Shown piece after piece: positions 44,785 to 53,675 of a stretch of 64,000 bases of DNA. This stretch comes from Pseudoalteromonas aliena SW19. GTDB taxonomy: Bacteria; Pseudomonadota; Gammaproteobacteria; Enterobacterales; Alteromonadaceae. Made by a program: the position numbers and the translations under genes. The notes under the pieces were generated by a model, which did no database searches, was not told where the DNA came from, and was given only the letters and a program-made list of their open reading frames with translations. The stretch is taken from the NCBI RefSeq assembly GCF_014905615.1, contig NZ_AQGU01000029.1, forward strand, positions 496,001 to 560,000, read 5' to 3'. Position 1 is the first letter of the stretch, and each line of letters starts with the position of its first letter.

Positions 44785-44943
44785 TACCAAACTGCATAAA
44801 TCTTTGATCAATTTAACGAGTTAAATTGCACTATAACGTCGTTAAAAATTTTTCATTTAGAACAACTAGATACAAAAATTTTTGCCTAGTTCTAGCGTAA
44901 TTTTCTTAACGTTAAATAGACCCCATATATAAGCAGATTGGTA
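44785..44943 (-). repeat. Family-2 repeat, diverged copy, reverse orientation
   Basis: A 159-bp element, TACCAAACTGCATAAATC to ATAAGCAGATTGGTA. Nearly identical to 57153-57309. Its reverse complement aligns with 22732-22891 across GTTGTTCT...AATTTTTAACG and AAGAAAAT blocks, so I place it in the same family. The 3-bp flanks (TAG, TAA) are not identical. Confidence 0.75.
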
Positions 44944-45109
44944 TAAGTATTTTAGTTTTGACACGCGAAAAGACATAAATAATTATGTTAAATCAAAGGG
45001 CTTGCTTCAAATAATAGAAAGGAGGGATTGACATTGAATGCAGTATTTAAAACAAACCGATTACTGTTGCGCCATGCAAATGCAAGTGATGCAGCTGTGC
45101 TACTAAGAC

Positions 45110-45425
45110 TAGGGCGTGTTGATCTTTGGTGGGTGAATTTGCAGCAGACTGTTTGGTTTTTAGGCAAGGCAGAGCCTATGTAGTGTGGTTATTCCCCATA
45201 AATAGGCGATAACGCAGCATAAACACCAAACATGCGCTGCCCTTTGGGTTCTTTCTAGGGACGATTAACTCTTTGTTGCTCGGTTTTTACTTATTCTTAC
45301 AGGGATGTAAGCCATTAGAGTAACGCAGGAGCAGTTACCGAGCCCACTAGGTTACAAACCTCGCGCCGTGATTTAATCGCCCCTAGATTGAACAAATTTC
45401 AATCCACAAAGGTCAACACGCCCTA
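45110..45425 (+). mobile_element. Family-1 MITE-like repeat, copy E (inside the GNAT gene)
   Basis: A 312-bp element (45112-45423) with TA duplications at 45110-45111 and 45424-45425. Ends are GGGCGTGTTGATCTTTGG and, inverted, GGGCGTGTTGACCTTTGTGG. It has three internal inverted repeats, including CTAGGGACGATTAA (45255) with TTAATCGCCCCTAG (45373) and GCTCGGT (45278) with ACCGAGC (45337). No open reading frame. Confidence 0.92.
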
Positions 45426-45847
45426 GTTAATCAGGCTGATTTTATAAAGTACATTGGTGACAAAGCAATTTATACGCTGGATGATGCAAAAGATTATATT
45501 GAGCAGTCATTTATTGCAGCTCATAAAAATCAAGGCTTTGGGCCTTACATTATAACCTTGTATAACGATGTTGTTGTAGGCGTCGTGGTGCTTTATAAAC
45601 GCTCGGCACTACAATATCCAGATTTAGGCTTTGCGCTTGTAAGCGGTTTTGAAAAAAAGGGTTATATTTTTGAAGCGGCTAATGTACTTGTGCAAAATAT
45701 ACATAAGTTAGGGATAACACAACTCAGTGCCATAACTTCAACGGACAACATGGCATCGCAAAATGTGTTAGCTAGGCTGGGATTTAGTAAAGTAGGTGTG
45801 GTAGTTATTAATAACGATAAAACCGCCGTTAACGTATTTTTACTAAA

Positions 45848-45865
45848 TAACCAGAGCTCAGGTTA
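45848..45865. repeat. 18-bp palindromic repeat, copy 4
   Basis: TAACCAGAGCTCAGGTTA, overlapping the last codons of the GNAT pseudogene and lying just before the 3' end of pqiC. Confidence 0.55.
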
Positions 45866-45870
45866 AATAA

Positions 45871-46479
45871 TTAAAGCCTTGCGTGCTCTATTTTTTTTGC
45901 AACAGCTAGATTAATATTTAGCCATGTTTTTTCAAGTGTTGATACCAAACCGTCATAGCCGTCATCATCAATAGCCACTACATTTGAAAAATTATGAATG
46001 CTTACAAGGCGTCGTCCGGTTTCTGGGTGTGTATAGTACAAACGCCAAAGCCCCGAAATATCAGCATTGCCTTGCATATCACCATTAAAGTGGTGTATTT
46101 CGTACTCAAGTTCATAAAATGTTTGCTGATCGAGCTCGGTGATAACCGGTAACCCTTTTATTACCATCCAATTTGGCATGGCAGTAAAAAGAGTTTGTTG
46201 CGCTGAAGCAGTTAACATCACATCTGGCGATTCGCCCCACAAGTTGTAATTAGCAGCGTGAATTTGGTTACTGTCTAATTTCATAGCAATACCCACGTTA
46301 TTTAAAGCCCCTCTAAGCACAACGGTTTGTATCCTTAATTGTGCATCTGTCTCGCTCACGTTTCTTGATGATTCGCCAATAGGTTGTTCAAATTGGTAAT
46401 ACTGTGTCGCGGTTTGTATTGATGAGCTACAACCAGCGAGTAGTAACAATAAGTTTGTAATTAAAAATAATGATTTCAC
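45871..46479 (-). CDS. pqiC: PqiC-type ABC-transport auxiliary lipoprotein (DUF330)
   Basis: A 202-residue outer-membrane-anchored lipoprotein (lipobox LAGC, Cys near 17). The DUF330 pattern is visible in YYQFEQPIG, LRIQTVVLRGALNNVGIAM and NYNLWGESPDVML. In E. coli PqiC completes the PqiABC lipid-transport bridge between the membranes. Its start overlaps the pqiB stop by one base, so it is the last gene of the pqiABC operon. Confidence 0.9.
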   Translation of the reverse strand: MKSLFLITNLLLLLAGCSSSIQTATQYYQFEQPIGESSRNVSETDAQLRIQTVVLRGALNNVGIAMKLDSNQIHAANYNLWGESPDVMLTASAQQTLFTAMPNWMVIKGLPVITELDQQTFYELEYEIHHFNGDMQGNADISGLWRLYYTHPETGRRLVSIHNFSNVVAIDDDGYDGLVSTLEKTWLNINLAVAKKIEHARL

Positions 46480-48134
46480 TATCGTTTCCTTGGTTTTGGA
46501 TCAGCCGGCAATGACTTATCAAAAATCAGCATATTTGGTTGCTCATTTAAGCCGCGAGTCAATGGCTGCAGCCCTTCGCTTAAACGTTTAAATTCTTTTA
46601 GAGTTTGCTGTATTTGATGATGAAGCTCAGAGCCTGCTTGATAACTGGCCATTGTTTTATCAAATTGGCGCATGGTGATTTCAAATTGCACCATGCTTTT
46701 TGTCATTTTTTCGAAGTTACGATTAAAGTCACCGGGTAAGTTTTGTGTATCTTTTTGGCTCAATAATTCGCGCATTTCATTCGCCAGTGCTTGGTAGTCT
46801 GTAAATGTCGCTTGCATCTGCGCTAGATTATCTTCAATTTTTAAGTTATTGACTTTATTTAGTACATCGGATACCTGGTCAGCGAGTACCGTTATACCGC
46901 TCGACACACTTGGAAAAACATCATACTGCACAAGTTTACCTAAATAGGCTTTGGGGGCATCAGGATATATATCAAAATCAACATACACTGCACCTGTTAA
47001 TAAATTGCCAGGTTTTAACGAAGCGCGCATACCATTTTCAATCCAGCCATCAAGACTGCCTCGCCAAAACTCTTTGGCTGAAGCACTGTCGTGATATAAG
47101 CGTCCGTATTCTACTTTTATGAGTACCGGAACTGCCGTATTGTGATTTCTAAAATGAGCGGGTCTTCCATTAATAATAACGTTAGCAGGCGCTTCTACAA
47201 CGGTACCAATACGCATACCCCGATACTCGACAGGCGCACCTGAGCGTAGACCGCGTACTGATTGTTCAAACTCAATGAGGAAGTAATCAAAATCATAAAA
47301 ACGCTCTTCAAGTGCCTCTTTATAGCTTTGACTCAATGAAAAGCTATGGTCATCTTGGGCTATTTCTCCAGGGGTTTGTTGTTCAGGTAAACCAACCGAT
47401 ATACCGCCTTTTAAAAGTTTACTTAAAGAGCCTGTATTAATATTGATACCATCGGCAGATAGGTCAATTTGAATACCTGCATTTACCCAAAAAATGGAGT
47501 TTGTTGTGATCAAGTTTTGATAAGGTGCATTAATAAATACCCCGTATTTCATTGCTTGATTTTCCCAATCAAATACAGCAGTCTCTATTTGACCTATTTT
47601 GTAGTTTTTAAAAAATATTCCCGTACTTACATCCAGTACTTCGGCATTATAACTAAGGAGCTTAAAGCGCCCGCCTTTAACATCTTTACCAATTAAAGCA
47701 GGCTCGTCTTGTAATGTGAAAGTACGTTTCACGTTTTTACTTTCACCAGGTGAAAACTCTAAGTAAACACCCGATAAAAGTGTACTCATGCCACTGATGC
47801 CGGTTTCATCTATACGGGGTTTTACAACCCAAATTTTAGCGTCGTCAGTCAATAAGTTATTATAATTTTTATCTATTTGAGCACTTGCTATGACGCTATC
47901 TTGAGTGTCGGATAAACGAACGTGATCAATTTGACCTATCTTTACACTGCGGACTTTAATTTCAGTCTTACCTGCAATTATACCTTCTGCTTGTGGCATT
48001 TGGATAAAAATAGTTGGGCCTTTATTCGCTTGGTATTGATATAACATCCACATGCCAACTAACAGCGCAATTGCAGGAATGATCCAGATAGCGGAAATTT
48101 TTGGTTCTTTTGTTACTTCAGCAATCTCGGTCAT
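46479..48134 (-). CDS. pqiB: PqiB, MCE-domain intermembrane transport protein
   Basis: A 551-residue protein with one N-terminal membrane anchor (SAIWIIPAIALLVGMWMLYQ) and three MCE domains: FIQMPQAEGIIAGKTEIKVR (about 40), then near 155 and near 285 (RGLRSGAPVEYRGMRIGTVV). A C-terminal helical part follows. The three-MCE layout and length match E. coli PqiB (546), which forms a tunnel for lipids across the periplasm. It overlaps pqiA by 4 bp. Confidence 0.95.
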   Translation of the reverse strand: MTEIAEVTKEPKISAIWIIPAIALLVGMWMLYQYQANKGPTIFIQMPQAEGIIAGKTEIKVRSVKIGQIDHVRLSDTQDSVIASAQIDKNYNNLLTDDAKIWVVKPRIDETGISGMSTLLSGVYLEFSPGESKNVKRTFTLQDEPALIGKDVKGGRFKLLSYNAEVLDVSTGIFFKNYKIGQIETAVFDWENQAMKYGVFINAPYQNLITTNSIFWVNAGIQIDLSADGININTGSLSKLLKGGISVGLPEQQTPGEIAQDDHSFSLSQSYKEALEERFYDFDYFLIEFEQSVRGLRSGAPVEYRGMRIGTVVEAPANVIINGRPAHFRNHNTAVPVLIKVEYGRLYHDSASAKEFWRGSLDGWIENGMRASLKPGNLLTGAVYVDFDIYPDAPKAYLGKLVQYDVFPSVSSGITVLADQVSDVLNKVNNLKIEDNLAQMQATFTDYQALANEMRELLSQKDTQNLPGDFNRNFEKMTKSMVQFEITMRQFDKTMASYQAGSELHHQIQQTLKEFKRLSEGLQPLTRGLNEQPNMLIFDKSLPADPKPRKR

Positions 48135-49360
48135 GCTTTGTTCTCTGAGGTTTTATTTTTAGGTGAATCCCACAATAAACGGGGGTCAAAGGCATGCGCT
48201 GCCATCATTTGGCATATTACCATAACCGTAAAGAATACAATGCCTAATCCTGGGGTTACCGACATTAAATTACCTAATTGAACCAAGGCAACTAAAATAG
48301 CGACAACGAATACATCTATCATAGACCATTTACCTATGAATTCAGTTAATTGATAAATGCGGGTATACCCTTTCGTGTGCCTGTTTGCTGGCCGTGTAAC
48401 CATAAAGCATAAAAAGCTTAGAACGAATGCTTTTGCTAGTGGCACAACGACACTGGCTAAAAATATAATAGCGGCTATAGGGTACGAGCCACTTTTCCAT
48501 AGTGTGATTACACCACCAATTAATGTGGAAGGAGACTCATCACCTAAGCTCGTTGTGTGCATTATAGGTAAAATATTAGCTGGAATGTAGCACACAACAG
48601 AGGTTATTAACCAAGCGACGGCTTTTTGCACGCTATATGGATTTCGTACATATGTTTTAGTGTGACAGCGCTGACAAATATTGCTTGTACATAGCTGATG
48701 ACACACATGGCATGCTTTAATATTTTCATCAATTGCACGTTTTGCATGTTCAGCCCCTGTCAGTATTTTTACTGGTTTTATTTGTGCCCATAAACGTGGC
48801 CGGTTTAAATGAGCAAGCGCGGCTATATACAAAATTACAAAGCATACGTACGCCCAGAAACTTGTACCAAAACTAATATCGGCTAACGACATAATCTTAA
48901 CCATGCTAACCAGCACACCGATCAAAAATATTTCCGACATAATCCAAGGCTCTAACGCAAGGGTAAATTTTAATAGTCGTCTGGCAATCCCCTCTGGGAG
49001 AGTATTTAAGAGCCCAAGATGCAAAGGTATTAAAATAAGCAATAAAGCCATTGGTAGGGCAATAATACTCAAATCTATAAATAGACCAAGCAGTTCACTG
49101 TCATAGTTAAATAAAATTCGGGCCGCGTCGGGCAGGGTAATCGTTTGCGTTATTCCACTGCTACTAAAAGAAATAAAAGGGTAAAACATACTGCTTAGCA
49201 GCATTAATAAAGCACTAAAACTGAGGGCTACAATGCGGCTATCGTTATTCATATCAGCTTGACAAAGTTTATGGTGGCAATGCGGACATAGCGCCATTTG
49301 TTTTGCGATTATGCGAGGTATATCTATAATTAGGTCGCAACAAGGGCATACAGTTTGCAA
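48131..49360 (-). CDS. pqiA: PqiA, integral membrane component
   Basis: A 409-residue inner-membrane protein with two PqiA domains of four membrane segments each. Each is preceded by a zinc-ribbon-like Cys cluster: CPCCDLIID with CPHCHHKLC at the start, and CHVCHQLC with CQRCHTK in the middle. The second half contains SVVCYIPANILPIMHTTSLG and WSMIDVFVVAILVALVQLG, both hallmark PqiA sequences. First gene of pqiABC; the operon is often stress-inducible, but I see no clear SoxR or similar box upstream. Confidence 0.95.
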   Translation of the reverse strand: MQTVCPCCDLIIDIPRIIAKQMALCPHCHHKLCQADMNNDSRIVALSFSALLMLLSSMFYPFISFSSSGITQTITLPDAARILFNYDSELLGLFIDLSIIALPMALLLILIPLHLGLLNTLPEGIARRLLKFTLALEPWIMSEIFLIGVLVSMVKIMSLADISFGTSFWAYVCFVILYIAALAHLNRPRLWAQIKPVKILTGAEHAKRAIDENIKACHVCHQLCTSNICQRCHTKTYVRNPYSVQKAVAWLITSVVCYIPANILPIMHTTSLGDESPSTLIGGVITLWKSGSYPIAAIIFLASVVVPLAKAFVLSFLCFMVTRPANRHTKGYTRIYQLTEFIGKWSMIDVFVVAILVALVQLGNLMSVTPGLGIVFFTVMVICQMMAAHAFDPRLLWDSPKNKTSENKA

Positions 49361-49519
49361 TGTGTGAGCCTAATGCTAAGTAGAGTGATTTAATTTTGCT
49401 ATAAATTGAGTGTAAATACAAACTAGTTCAATCAAGAGTCAGTTCAAAAATTCAATTTTACGGTGGATAAAGACTCGCTTAAACATATTTCATATGCGTA
49501 AAAATACAAAGGATCGACA

Positions 49520-50299
49520 GTGAAAAACCTATTAATCGTTTTGGCCCTGTTAATGAGCACTAAATTACAGGCTTTGGCACAGTCGAGTAGCGTACAAAAG
49601 TCCGACAGTATAATCATCGCCGTCAGTCCTTATGTTGCTCCCTACGTAATACAAAAAAATGATTCAGGTATCCAATTAGAAATTATTAAAGCCGCATTTA
49701 AAAATCAAGGTATCAATAATATTTCAATCGAATATATGTCGAATAAACGCGCGGAGTACCAGTTAAACAATGGTGCTATTGATGTGGCAATGAATCATTC
49801 TAACTTTTATTTACCTGGTATTTATGTCAGTAAGCGTATTTTGAATTATCAAAATGTGGTTATCAGCCTACTCAAAAACAACTACACAATTAATTCTGTG
49901 TATGATTTGTCAGAAAAAAGTATATTGGCGTTTCAACATGCGCCAGCTTACTTACCGCACTCATTCAAATTGGCTTTGTATAAGGTTAGCTCTTATGAGG
50001 AAGTGATAAATCAAAGAGCACAGGTAGATCATTTAATGAAAGGGTGGGTAGACACGATTATTTTAGATAAACGTATATTTTTATACTATTTAAATGAGTA
50101 TCGACAAACCAATGAAACATCGCATGTTGCGATTCATTCGATATTCCCAGAAGCACCACGACCGGCTTATTTTAATAGTAAAGTTTTACAAGAGATATTT
50201 GATGAGGGATTGACCAATATTATTGAAAATGGCCAATACCACAGCATTTTAATAAACCTTGAAGCGCAATATGCACAAAACCCTGAAGTTTCAAATTAA
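49520..50299 (+). CDS. Orphan periplasmic substrate-binding protein, family 3
   Basis: A 259-residue protein with a signal peptide (LLIVLALLMSTKLQALAQ) and the SBP_bac_3 fold: IIIAVSPYVAPYVIQKNDSG, QLEIIKAAFKNQGI, and NNGAIDVAMNHS. The GTG start at 49520 is chosen for the AAGGAT site before it. No transporter genes adjoin it, so it may be an orphan binder or a sensor subunit. The ligand is unknown. A truncated family-1 repeat begins 13 bp after the stop. Confidence 0.8.
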   Translation: MKNLLIVLALLMSTKLQALAQSSSVQKSDSIIIAVSPYVAPYVIQKNDSGIQLEIIKAAFKNQGINNISIEYMSNKRAEYQLNNGAIDVAMNHSNFYLPGIYVSKRILNYQNVVISLLKNNYTINSVYDLSEKSILAFQHAPAYLPHSFKLALYKVSSYEEVINQRAQVDHLMKGWVDTIILDKRIFLYYLNEYRQTNETSHVAIHSIFPEAPRPAYFNSKVLQEIFDEGLTNIIENGQYHSILINLEAQYAQNPEVSN

Positions 50300-50312
50300 T
50301 CAAGGTTAATTA

Positions 50313-50503
50313 CGCTGCCCTTTGGGTTCTTTCTAGGGGCAATTAACTCTTTGTTGTTCAGTTTTCACTTATTCTTACAGGGATGTAAGCCATTAGAGTA
50401 ACGCAGGAGCAGTTACCGAGCCCACTAGGTTACAAACCTCGCGCCGCGATTAAATCGCCCCTAGGTTGAACAAATTTCAATCCACGAAGGTCAACACGCC
50501 CTA
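50313..50503 (+). mobile_element. Family-1 MITE-like repeat, copy F (left side deleted)
   Basis: The right 189 bp of the family, from CGCTGCCCTTTGGG to the intact right end GGTCAACACGCCC, followed by TA at 50502-50503. The left 120 bp or so are missing. The right edge overlaps the stop codon of the thioesterase gene on the other strand. Confidence 0.85.
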
Positions 50504-51316
50504 GTCAAATAACGCCACTGTTTGGCGCGTAAGAGCGATTAACTCACCTGATTGTGACCATATACAACCATCTTCTAAGCCGTAACCATCTTTTGAATGA
50601 TGCGTAATAGCTTCAAAGCCAAGCCATTCACCAGGTGCTAAGTTTGGCTCTTGCACAAACTCCAAATACCACGACATGCTACTTGCCGGAGCGGGTTGTT
50701 TAAACATTTGTAAAAGTGTTGGCGGCCAAGCATCAGTCAATGCAATTACATGGGCCTCTGTAATTTGCTTTGGGGTGTGCTTAAAGCGCATCCAGCCACC
50801 TAAATGAGAGGTTTCTGCACTACTAAATGGCATGCCGCCTTGTTGTGGGCACAAATCAACATGTTGAAAAAACTCAGGCATCTGATCTTTTATAAAAGGT
50901 AATGTGTAGCGTTCATCAACGGGTTTCAAACTAATTGACTTTGAGACGGGAACGTTAATAGCTGACTCCCTACTTTTGGCAAAACATGCCTGCACTATTA
51001 CGCATACTTGTTCATTTTGAATTGCTTTAGCTAACACCTGCGTGCTGCTTTTACCTTGTCGAAGTATTTCTACGGATAAAGAAAAAGGGGTATCGGCAAG
51101 TAATGGCCCTACAAAATTGGTGCTGAGTGAAAGCAGTCGACGATCGTCTGTTACTTTACCTCTTATTGCTTGATATAACAGCGCAGCTGAAAGCCCGCCA
51201 AATGCGGTTCTGCCCTGACACCAATTTTCGGGGAACTGCATTGTAGATATTAATTGCTCAGTGTTTTTAGTGTTGCCTATCTTTGCTGCTTGCTCAAGTA
51301 ATTGTTCAAAATGCAT
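50501..51316 (-). CDS. Acyl-CoA thioesterase, TesB-like double-hotdog
   Basis: A 271-residue thioesterase-superfamily protein with two hotdog domains. Visible blocks are CQGRTAFGGLSAALLYQAI, LLSLSTNFVGPLL and, in the second half, DAWPPTLLQM and SMSWYLEFVQEP. It likely hydrolyses medium- or long-chain acyl-CoA. It has no signal peptide. The stop codon TAG is formed by the TA target dinucleotide plus the first base of repeat copy F, so the original C-terminus may have been slightly different. Confidence 0.85.
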   Translation of the reverse strand: MHFEQLLEQAAKIGNTKNTEQLISTMQFPENWCQGRTAFGGLSAALLYQAIRGKVTDDRRLLSLSTNFVGPLLADTPFSLSVEILRQGKSSTQVLAKAIQNEQVCVIVQACFAKSRESAINVPVSKSISLKPVDERYTLPFIKDQMPEFFQHVDLCPQQGGMPFSSAETSHLGGWMRFKHTPKQITEAHVIALTDAWPPTLLQMFKQPAPASSMSWYLEFVQEPNLAPGEWLGFEAITHHSKDGYGLEDGCIWSQSGELIALTRQTVALFD

Positions 51317-51481
51317 AAAGGTGTCCTTTTAAAGTGCGATTTAATAAATTTATAACATAACAAAACTAGTCAGACCAGTAATTAAAAGCAGTCCAAGCGG
51401 TGTAAAAATCATCATTCCTTACAATTATTAAGGTCATTTTGTAAATAAATTAAAAAAAATGAGTTTTTTTTCATTTTTACA

Positions 51482-51510
51482 GTTGAAATAAGTTTGCAGC
51501 AACCCTATTT
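51482..51510 (+). promoter_or_regulatory. Candidate sigma-32 (heat-shock) promoter of dnaK
   Basis: GTTGAAA (51482-51488), 14-bp spacer, CCCTATTT (51503-51510), close to the RpoH consensus CTTGAAA / CCCCATNT, and 47 bp before the dnaK ATG. Confidence 0.75.
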
Positions 51511-51556
51511 ACTAGTCATCGAACGTATTAACGAATATTGAAGTTGGAGAAATTTC

Positions 51557-53473
51557 ATGGGTAAAATTATCGGAATTGACTTAGGTACTACAAACTCTTG
51601 TGTTGCAGTACTTGATGGTGGCAAAGCACGTGTTATTGAAAACGCGGAAGGCGATCGCACAACCCCGTCTATCATTGCTTATACGCAAGACGGTGAAACA
51701 TTAGTAGGTCAATCTGCTAAACGTCAAGCGGTTACTAACCCGACAAATACCTTGTTTGCAATTAAGCGTTTAATTGGTCGTCGTTTTGAAGACGAAGAAG
51801 TTCAACGTGACATCGGCATCATGCCGTTTAAAATCATTAAAGCCGACAATGGCGATGCATGGGTAGAAGCGGGCGGCGAAAAACGCGCTGCACCACAAAT
51901 TTCTGCTGAAGTACTGAAAAAAATGAAAAAAACAGCTGAAGACTTCTTAGGTGAAGAAGTAACAGAAGCCGTAATCACAGTACCTGCATACTTTAACGAT
52001 TCACAACGTCAAGCAACGAAAGATGCTGGTCGTATTGCGGGCCTTGAAGTTAAACGTATTATCAATGAGCCAACGGCTGCGGCACTTGCTTATGGTATGG
52101 ATAAAAACCGTGGCGAAAACGTAGTTGCAGTATATGACTTAGGTGGCGGTACTTTCGATTTATCAATTATTGAAATTGATGAAGTTGAAGGTGAGCACAC
52201 TTTTGAAGTACTTGCTACAAACGGCGACACTCACTTAGGTGGTGAAGATTTCGATAACCGTGTAATCAACTACTTAGTAGCTGAATTCAAGAAAGATCAA
52301 GGCTTAGATTTAAAAAATGATCCGCTTGCAATGCAGCGTGTTAAAGAAGCTGCTGAAAAAGCAAAAATTGAACTTTCATCTGCACAGTCTACAGAAGTAA
52401 ATCTTCCGTATGTAACTGCTGATGCATCTGGCCCTAAGCACATGAACGTGAAACTAACACGCGCTAAGCTTGAGTCTTTAGTTGAAGATTTAGTAACTAA
52501 AACAATTGAACCACTTAAACGTGCACTTGCTGATGCAGATTTATCAGTAAGCGACATCAACGACATTATTCTTGTTGGTGGTCAAACACGTATGCCTTTA
52601 GTACAAAAAATCGTTGCAGAGTTCTTCGGTAAAGAACCTCGTAAAGATGTTAACCCTGATGAAGCAGTAGCCGTAGGCGCAGCGATTCAAGGTGGTGTAC
52701 TTGCTGGTGACGTTAAAGATGTACTATTACTAGACGTTTCTCCATTATCTCTAGGTATTGAGACTATGGGTTCAGTAATGACGGCATTGATTGAGAAAAA
52801 CACGACGATTCCTACTAAGAAATCGCAAACGTTCTCAACAGCTGAAGATAACCAATCTGCTGTAACAATTCATGTACTTCAAGGTGAGCGTAAACGTTCA
52901 AGCGACAATAAATCTCTAGGTCAATTTAACCTAGAAGGTATTCGTCCAGCACAACGTGGTACACCGCAAATTGAAGTAACATTTGATGTTGATGCCGATG
53001 GTATCTTACATGTATCTGCTAAAGACAAAGATACAGGTAAAGAGCAAAAAATCACGATTCAAGCATCTTCTGGTTTAAGCGATGACGAGATTGAAGCGAT
53101 GGTTCGTGATGCAGAAGCACATGCTGAAGACGATAAAAAGTTTGAAGAACTTGTTGCTGCTCGTAACCAAGCTGATGCTTTAGTTCACGGTACGCGTAAG
53201 CAAATCGAAGAAGCGGGTGATGCATTACCAAGCGAAGACAAAGAAGCGATTGAAGCGGCTGTTGTAGATTTAGAAGCTGCAATTAAGAGCGACAATAAAG
53301 AAGAGATTGAAGCTAAAACGCAAGCGCTTGCTGAAAAATCTCAAAAACTGATGGAAATTGCACAAGCGAAAGCGCAGCAAGGTTCAGCAGATGCAGGCGA
53401 ACAACAGCAATCAGCTAAGCAAGATGACGACGTTGTTGATGCAGAGTTTGAAGAAGTGAAAGACGACAAATAA
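51557..53473 (+). CDS. dnaK: Chaperone DnaK (Hsp70)
   Basis: A 638-residue Hsp70. It starts MGKIIGIDLGTTNSCVAV and has the phosphate-2 loop VYDLGGGTFDLSI, ITVPAYFNDSQRQATKDAG, and the substrate-binding domain with LLLDVSPLSLGIETMG. The C-terminus is acidic (DDVVDAEFEEVKDDK), as in E. coli DnaK (638). It works with DnaJ (next gene) and GrpE, which is not in the window. GGAG precedes the ATG. Confidence 0.99.
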   Translation: MGKIIGIDLGTTNSCVAVLDGGKARVIENAEGDRTTPSIIAYTQDGETLVGQSAKRQAVTNPTNTLFAIKRLIGRRFEDEEVQRDIGIMPFKIIKADNGDAWVEAGGEKRAAPQISAEVLKKMKKTAEDFLGEEVTEAVITVPAYFNDSQRQATKDAGRIAGLEVKRIINEPTAAALAYGMDKNRGENVVAVYDLGGGTFDLSIIEIDEVEGEHTFEVLATNGDTHLGGEDFDNRVINYLVAEFKKDQGLDLKNDPLAMQRVKEAAEKAKIELSSAQSTEVNLPYVTADASGPKHMNVKLTRAKLESLVEDLVTKTIEPLKRALADADLSVSDINDIILVGGQTRMPLVQKIVAEFFGKEPRKDVNPDEAVAVGAAIQGGVLAGDVKDVLLLDVSPLSLGIETMGSVMTALIEKNTTIPTKKSQTFSTAEDNQSAVTIHVLQGERKRSSDNKSLGQFNLEGIRPAQRGTPQIEVTFDVDADGILHVSAKDKDTGKEQKITIQASSGLSDDEIEAMVRDAEAHAEDDKKFEELVAARNQADALVHGTRKQIEEAGDALPSEDKEAIEAAVVDLEAAIKSDNKEEIEAKTQALAEKSQKLMEIAQAKAQQGSADAGEQQQSAKQDDDVVDAEFEEVKDDK

Positions 53474-53675
53474 TTGTTGCTACCGCTTCTTGCTAACCAA
53501 AAACACTTAACTACGTTAGATGTTTAGGTTAGGATGAACAATTGAGGCGCGCGAGCAATAGCTTGTCGCGCCTTTTGCATGTGTTTAAGGTTCAAAAATT
53601 CAATGATAAATCGATGCGATTTATCGGTTTATCCAGCAGCTTACGTTGCAAACAGAAAAGAGTAGTGTGATAGAT

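Larger units (their letters stand above)
45034..45866 (+). pseudogene. GNAT acetyltransferase split by a family-1 repeat
   Basis: A RimJ/RimL-like N-acetyltransferase gene in two pieces. The 5' piece (TTG at 45034 with GGAGGG 5 to 8 bases upstream) encodes TNRLLLRHANASDAAVLLR; the 3' piece from 45426 encodes VNQADFIKYIGDKAIYTLDD and continues through the acetyl-CoA region to STDNMASQNVLARLGF, stop at 45866. The 312-bp repeat lies between them. Deleting the repeat plus one TA joins codon CTA exactly and gives 172 residues, the normal family size. The insert plus one TA is 314 bp, which shifts the frame, so no full-length protein is expected. The rest of the reading frame is undamaged, suggesting a recent insertion. 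Confidence 0.92.
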
